Below, in pieces: positions 6,794 to 8,018 of a DNA stretch of 8,018 bases. The DNA is from an uncultured Clostridium sp. Its GTDB lineage: Bacteria > Bacillota > Clostridia > Lachnospirales > Lachnospiraceae. The notes beneath the pieces were generated by a model. That model saw nothing but the letters and a program-made list of their open reading frames with translations, ran no database searches and had not been told where the DNA came from. Location: positions 1-8,018 of the forward strand of contig CAJJLI010000072.1 in NCBI GenBank assembly GCA_905192625.1, written 5' to 3'. Position 1 is the stretch's first letter. Every line of letters begins with the position of its first letter. Made by a program: the position numbers and the translations under genes.

Positions 6794-6870
6794 GTATAAA
6801 TGGATAATCAAGCTCCTGTAATTCCTTCCAAATATACTGTAATATATTTTATATTAATAGGAGGTTAAGT

Positions 6871-7347
6871 ATGGAATTTAGAGTTATATCATTACCAAAA
6901 TTTAAAGCGGCATCCTCTGGTGTAGACAGAAATTTCGATTTTTCTTCAAACGGAGTTTTGGGAAAATTCGATGCATATTTTTCTGCAATTAAGCCATGCG
7001 ATAGGGATGGTTTTATGCCTCGAGACTTTTTGTATTTTGATGAAGAAAAGCAAGGAATGGTTTGGATTTGGGCATTAAGCGAAGATATGGATGATGGTGG
7101 AAATGAAGTCATTGATTTTGAGGGTGGTTACTACTTAACGTATGCGTATAAAGATGGAGATGAGGAGGCCAATGGGAAGCTTTATAATGAAGCTTTAAAA
7201 TACATTGAAACCTCAGAAGTTTTCGAACTCGATGTTCGTCCAAATCATTATGCTATGGGCCATATTATTACACCAGCTGAAATTATTGAGGCACAAGGTT
7301 GGGCACAGATGGAAACATTTATCCCAATTAAATTAAAGAATAAATAG
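6871..7347 (+). CDS. Stand-alone GyrI-like (AraC effector-binding) small-molecule-binding protein
   Basis: A 158-residue soluble protein resembling the GyrI-like/AraC effector-binding domain without a DNA-binding domain. Seen: an N-terminal strand MEFRVISLPKFKAAS, a Trp/Phe-rich middle (MVWIWALSEDMDDGGNE, about 63-79), the strand GGYYLTYAYKDGD (85-97) followed by a helix (about 98-113), then FELDVRPNHYAMGHI and the closing strand METFIPIKL (147-155). The paired strand-helix halves and the terminal E-x-F-I-P-I-K are typical of the family, which binds hydrophobic or cationic ligands and in some members hydrolyses them. AGGAGGT sits 6 nt before ATG 6871. The gap from the glycosylase-like gene is 77 nt with no terminator and only weak promoter-like sequence. 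arsC follows after 33 nt, so the two are probably co-transcribed. The ligand is unknown. Confidence 0.7.
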   Translation: MEFRVISLPKFKAASSGVDRNFDFSSNGVLGKFDAYFSAIKPCDRDGFMPRDFLYFDEEKQGMVWIWALSEDMDDGGNEVIDFEGGYYLTYAYKDGDEEANGKLYNEALKYIETSEVFELDVRPNHYAMGHIITPAEIIEAQGWAQMETFIPIKLKNK

Positions 7348-7380
7348 CTTAGAGCTTATAAAGTTAGGAGTACTATTAAT

Positions 7381-7794
7381 ATGAATAAATTAAAAGTTGC
7401 ATTTGTTTGTGTTCATAATTCTTGTAGATCACAAATGGCAGAAGCATTAGGAAAACTGTTGGCATCCGAAGTATTTGAGAGTTATTCCGCAGGAACAGAA
7501 TTAAGACCTCAAATTAATCAAGATGCAGTAAGAATTATGAAAGACTTATATGGAGTAGATATGAATGAAACGCAAAAGAGCAAATTGTTGTCTGATATTC
7601 CAGAAGTCGATATCGTAGTCACGATGGGGTGTAACGTAAAATGTCCAAACTTACCATGTAAGCATAGAGAAGATTGGGGATTAGAAGACCCATCTGGTAA
7701 GCCAGATGAAGAGTTTATTCAAACCGCTAACATTATAAAAGAAAAAGTTTTAGACCTTAAGGAAAGAATAATAAAAGGAAACTTTGATTGCTGA
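7381..7794 (+). CDS. arsC: Arsenate reductase, low-molecular-weight tyrosine-phosphatase fold
   Basis: A 137-residue cytosolic enzyme resembling ArsC of the thioredoxin-coupled type, which reduces arsenate to arsenite through a cysteine relay. Seen: the phosphatase P-loop CVHNSCR (C10, N13, S14, C15, R16) followed by SQMAEAL, SYSAGTE (34-40), VVTMGC with C84, KCP with C88, LPC with C93, and WGLEDPSGKPDEE, whose D103 matches the general-acid Asp. In B. subtilis ArsC the relay cysteines are 82 and 89, seven apart; here C84 and C88 are four apart with a third at 93, so the relay pair cannot be assigned by position alone. AGGAG lies 10 nt before ATG 7381. No arsR, arsB or acr3 is in the window. 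A protein-tyrosine phosphatase role is a less likely alternative because of the extra cysteines. Confidence 0.85.
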   Translation: MNKLKVAFVCVHNSCRSQMAEALGKLLASEVFESYSAGTELRPQINQDAVRIMKDLYGVDMNETQKSKLLSDIPEVDIVVTMGCNVKCPNLPCKHREDWGLEDPSGKPDEEFIQTANIIKEKVLDLKERIIKGNFDC

Positions 7795-7823
7795 AACAAA
7801 AATTTGATTATTAAAATTAGTAA

Positions 7824-7857
7824 GCCGACAAGAATGAGCAGAATCGTCCTTGTCGGC
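7824..7857 (+). terminator. Probable terminator after arsC
   Basis: GCCGACAAG (7824-7832) pairs with CTTGTCGGC (7849-7857) over 9 bp around a 16-nt loop. The following CTTGTTGT is only moderately T-rich, so efficiency may be limited. It separates arsC from the MATE gene. Confidence 0.65.
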
Positions 7858-7884
7858 CTTGTTGTATATAAAAAAATATTTTCA

Positions 7885-7912
7885 TTGCTTTTTAGAAGAA
7901 AAAGTATAAAAT
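7885..7912 (+). promoter_or_regulatory. Possible promoter of the MATE transporter gene
   Basis: TTGCTT (7885-7890), a 16-nt spacer and TAAAAT (7907-7912) make a moderate match to sigma-A consensus. It lies just after the arsC terminator and about 37 nt before the ATG. Confidence 0.4.
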
Positions 7913-7948
7913 AGACAAGGAAACTAAAGAGCATAGGAGTAAATACAG

Positions 7949-8018
7949 ATGGAAAGTAACAAGATAAAGAACATGACAACAGGCTCTCCAATGAAGTTAA
8001 TCTTGTATTTTGGTGTCC
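7949..8018 (+). CDS. MATE-family efflux transporter, N-terminal fragment cut by window end
   Basis: The open frame starts at ATG 7949 and runs off the window after 23 codons. It reads MESNKIKNMTTGSPMKLI followed by LYFGV. The M-T-x-G-S-P-x-K-L-I segment leading into a hydrophobic helix is the typical N terminus of MATE (NorM/DinF-like) drug or cation antiporters in Firmicutes. AGGAG (7935-7939) lies 9 nt upstream. The assignment rests on this short signature only. Confidence 0.65.
   Translation, partial: MESNKIKNMTTGSPMKLILYFGV

Noticed and set aside
7719..7991. Minus-strand open frame of 90 codons
   Set aside because: It overlaps the end of arsC, the terminator and the start of the MATE gene. 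Its hydrophobic look comes from AT-rich intergenic DNA.

Overview
This AT-rich window has the look of a chromosome segment from a low-GC, Gram-positive, anaerobic Firmicute, probably a Clostridium or Lachnospiraceae relative. The support is strong AGGAGG-type ribosome sites, near-consensus sigma-A promoters, a clostridial-type thioredoxin-fold-independent ArsC, and a secreted SH3b protein with long Lys/Glu-rich helical repeats. The taxonomic placement is inference. No mobile element, integrase, tRNA, rRNA or CRISPR array is visible.

Layout, left to right. (1) 63-707 (+) is pyroglutamyl-peptidase I with its full catalytic triad. (2) 946-2940 (+) is a secreted 664-residue protein: signal peptide, SH3b domain, Asn/Gly-rich linker with 42-bp repeats, and about seven degenerate helical repeats. 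It has its own strong promoter, a 12-bp palindrome against the -35 box, and an odd leader in which the Shine-Dalgarno sequence lies 27 nt from the start codon because of what looks like a 17-nt duplication. A terminator follows. (3) 3179-3895 (+) is a TauE/SafE-family membrane transporter interrupted by one in-frame TGA. (4) A structured intergenic stretch ends in a perfect bidirectional terminator (4027-4058). (5) 4186-5409 (-) is a GltS-type sodium/glutamate symporter interrupted by one in-frame TAG at codon 22. (6) 5410-6046 is a non-coding, divergent promoter region. (7) 6047-6793 (+) is a uracil-DNA-glycosylase-superfamily protein with a non-standard catalytic motif. (8) 6871-7347 (+) is a stand-alone GyrI-like ligand-binding protein, followed after 33 nt by (9) 7381-7794 (+), an arsenate reductase of the low-molecular-weight phosphatase fold, then a terminator. 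(10) 7949-8018 (+) is the start of a MATE-family efflux pump that runs off the window.

Most genes look like independent chromosomal housekeeping or accessory units. The one likely operon is GyrI-like/arsC, possibly joined to the glycosylase-like gene upstream. I do not see a clear new multi-gene system. The most unusual signals are the translation-start architecture of the SH3b protein, the two separate nonsense codons in the neighbouring convergent transporters (both with conserved reading frame on each side of the stop), and the altered catalytic motif of the glycosylase-like protein.
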